Part shown: positions 62,075 to 64,000 of the stretch, piece by piece
How the letters are laid out: every line of letters begins with the position of its first letter
Numbering within the stretch: position 1 is the stretch's first letter
Source: Plasmodiophora brassicae
Lineage: Eukaryota; Endomyxa; Phytomyxea; Plasmodiophorida; Plasmodiophoridae
Direction: 5' to 3'
Length of the DNA: 64,000 nucleotides
Assembly (NCBI GenBank): GCA_039704465.1
Contig: JASFAU010000004.1
Location: forward strand, 496,001 to 560,000
The notes under the pieces: generated by a model
Databases searched by the model: none
Told to the model about the DNA's origin: nothing
The model's input: the letters and a program-made list of their open reading frames with translations, nothing else
Made by a program: the position numbers and the translations under genes

Positions 62075-63191
62075 ATGTCGTCACTGTCGACCAGCGTCAT
62101 GCTGGCGCCGGCGCCGATTGGTTGGAGCGCGCGCTGCTTGCCTCGACTGGCACCGTCGGCGTGTTCTGATTGGTGCGCGTGCATGTAGGGGATCCCATCA
62201 CGGCATGGGACGTGGACGGCAATGGGCGCTTTGTCGTCGGGTACGCGTCCGGTCGCGTTCTGGTTCTATCGTCGCCAGGCCAGGCGGCGTCGGGTCGTTC
62301 GGTCACGATTGACGCGTCTGGACGTCGCTGGTCAGCACAGATAATGCAGGAGCGGTCCGAAGAACTCGTACGTGCTGTTGTCGCCCTCGACGATACGATC
62401 CAGGCATGTATCGGTGATCAAGGCGTATGGGAATTCACCGACCACCATTCGTCGGCGTTCTTCGCGTTCCAGGTCGCTCACGACCCGATGGCCTGTCTGC
62501 GCTCCCACGTGCTGCAGCATGACACGTCAATTCTTCTCCTCAAGGCTGGCGAGTATGGCGCTGTCCTATTCGACCTGCTCACGACACGCCAGCAGACGGT
62601 CATGGTCGGGTTTCCGACGAAAGCGATTCCCGTCGCGTTCGACAGCAGGCGTATCATCTGGGTAGATGAGGCCATCGCGAGCGCCCCCAAACTTGTCATC
62701 TGCGAGTAGGTGCAGACGCTTGTCCTTGGGTGGACTAGATCTGATGATCGATTTGCAGATACGCCAACGATCCCGACAGCCTGGAGAAAGTGCCGCTGCA
62801 TGGCTGGCGACCTCGCTCCGCAATCAGCGTTACCGGATGGCATTCCGTCCACACCATCGGCAAGACTAGGGAGTCGATCGCGGTCGCCTCAATCCGCCAA
62901 CGTGGCTGGGAGACATCGGAATGCTGGACGGTGCGGGCGCATCGTCACACGATCGTCGGTTTGGAATCGTGGAGCCACCCGTTCTCTAAGCGTATGATGG
63001 TGGCGACACTCTCTGAATCGGGGTCGTTCAAGATCTGGAGTTCAGCGCGGTGCCTGGCTGCTATACGCCTTCGAGAACCGAGCTTCTCGATGGGGTATCC
63101 TTATCGGATTGCGAGACGAGGCGGCCGTTTCCAAATCACGGCTGATCAAGGCCTGTTCGAGGTCATGGTGCCCGAGCTACCCGACAGGTGA
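62075..63191 (+). CDS. WD40-repeat protein
   Basis: ATG 62075 gives MSSLSTSVMLAPAPI; a 68-bp intron (GTTGGAGC..TGTAG) joins in phase to GDPITAWDVDGNGRFVVGY, the first WD40 blade, followed by RVLVLSS. Further blades are visible as IQACIGDQGVWEFTDHHS and TSILLLKAGEYGAVLFDLL. A second intron (GTAGGTG..TTGCAG) joins VICE to YANDPDSLEKVPLHGW, and a last clear blade is MVATLSESGSFKIWSSA. The stop is at 63189-63191. WD40 propellers are interaction platforms; I cannot name the family. It converges with IFT88 (46 bp apart). Confidence 0.65.
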
Positions 63192-63237
63192 ATATATGCA
63201 GAAATATGCACCAACGGGACCTGATTTGTACTACGTA

Positions 63238-64000
63238 TCACATCGGCAGCAGCTCGTCATCATCGTCTTCGGCATCAAATTCGTCATCGGTCGCCGTCGT
63301 CGCGACCTTCGCTGCTGGCACTGCCATCGTCGACGTTACTGGCATGGCGCCCGGCTTTACGTCCTCGACCACCGGGACTTGTGCCCGTCAGCTCAACCGC
63401 AACACGTTACATTCAGCAACGTACCTGATGGAGCGGGGGTCGGCGTTGCCGATTCTGCTCGTACAGGTTCCTGTCCTGCGACGGGTTCCTCTTTGCGATC
63501 CAGTCGCTCCAGTTTCTTGGCGTACTCTTCGTACAGGGCGTCCTGGTGCGTGTCGCGATATATCGAGCACAGGTACCTGGTGCGCCACTGGTCATCGGGA
63601 GCCGTTTTATCTCAGAAACGCAGCCCGACCTGAGGCACTCGACGCTGTCTGGCTCCTGAGAATGGATCCGTTTGTACAGCTGGAGAGCCTTTTCCATTGC
63701 GCCCATTCGCCGATAGCAGCTGGCGACCATTAACTGTGGGAACATTCAGCCGATGGGGGCCCCAACGATCCCCAGCGCACGCGCAACCTTCCACTTGATC
63801 TCGCCTGGTTCGATCTCGGCCGCCCGCTGAAAGAATAGGATGGCGCTTTCGTACAGTTCCGACTTGACGTACCAGACGCCGAGCCAGGAGATCACCTCCA
63901 TCGATACCGGATTGTACTGATAGGCCTAGGACCACCACCCGCCACCGTCATGTTCATCAATGCAGAGACCCGACCCGTTCTTCCTGCATACCTCAGTGAA
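63238..64000 (-). CDS. IFT88: intraflagellar transport protein IFT88, C-terminal part
   Basis: Runs off the window; only the 3' part is present, stop 63238-63240. The minus strand encodes TPR repeats: NPVSMEVISWLGVWYVKSEL, ESAILFFQRAAEIEPGEIKW, then QLMVASCYRRMGAMEKALQL and YKRIHSQEPDSVECLR. A later exon has QWRTRYLCSIYRDTHQ and EEYAKKLERLDRKEE. The last exon is acidic and ends DDEFDAEDDDDELLPM, like the DDELLP end of other IFT88 proteins. Known role: TPR core of the IFT-B complex that builds cilia. Introns split the TPRs. Confidence 0.9.

Noticed and set aside
1..64000. CRISPR arrays, operons, prophage and plasmid features
   Set aside because: The window is eukaryotic nuclear DNA; no direct-repeat arrays, Shine-Dalgarno-type spacing or phage genes are seen.

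Overview
The window is nuclear DNA of a compact, GC-rich, intron-bearing eukaryote. Genes are close together on both strands, and introns are short (about 45-75 bp, GT..AG); many could be resolved base by base because the joined frames rebuild conserved proteins. The organism makes cilia (IFT88, DRC9/IQCG), has a full eukaryotic nuclear and trafficking set, and carries several secreted proteins. That combination, the base composition and the frequent GTC/GTCG codon patterns suggest a zoosporic protist parasite, plausibly a plasmodiophorid (Rhizaria). This assignment is inference only.

Layout. 0-4 kb: end of glyoxalase II, METTL18, VPS45. 4.2-6.5 kb: a protein built of a repeated unrecognised domain, then about 1.9 kb with little visible coding. 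8.5-16 kb: a secretome stretch with a secreted tyrosinase, a secreted GH49 dextranase-like enzyme with a lectin domain, two related small secreted proteins, and a signal-peptide C2H2 zinc-finger gene crossed by a 78-bp perfect palindrome. 16-37.7 kb: dense genes, mostly housekeeping and ciliary: a secreted EEP nuclease, ATP23, an RTN4IP1-like reductase, an SLC44/CTL transporter, NUP54, phosphatidylinositol synthase, a GIY-YIG/CCHC protein, DRC9, eL14, class I HDAC and a CCR4/Angel-like nuclease. An inverted duplication at 24.7-25.65 kb interrupts this stretch. 37.7-52 kb: an EF-hand protein, DDX27/Drs1, a putative 4E-T-like translational regulator, TRAPPC8/Trs85, CPSF6-like, and a UIM-C2H2-C2H2-PUB ubiquitin adaptor. 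52.4-54.7 kb: two tandem proteins with signal peptides, nuclear-localisation-like basic clusters and C-terminal PHD fingers, with a decayed third copy between them. 54.8-61.9 kb: a repeat graveyard with helicase remnants of Helitron/PIF1 type, a three-copy gene unit and a 1.86-kb inverted repeat. 62-64 kb: a WD40 protein and the 3' end of IFT88.

The most interesting signal is the pair of signal-peptide PHD-finger proteins beside the repeat-rich island. On sequence alone they look like proteins exported from the cell yet built to bind chromatin (PHD fingers of the histone-tail-reading type, an AT-hook in one, basic clusters in both). If the organism is an intracellular plant parasite, they are good candidates for effectors that read host nucleosomes. 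The signal-peptide C2H2 protein and the two small secreted paralogues at 13-16 kb may belong to the same functional class.
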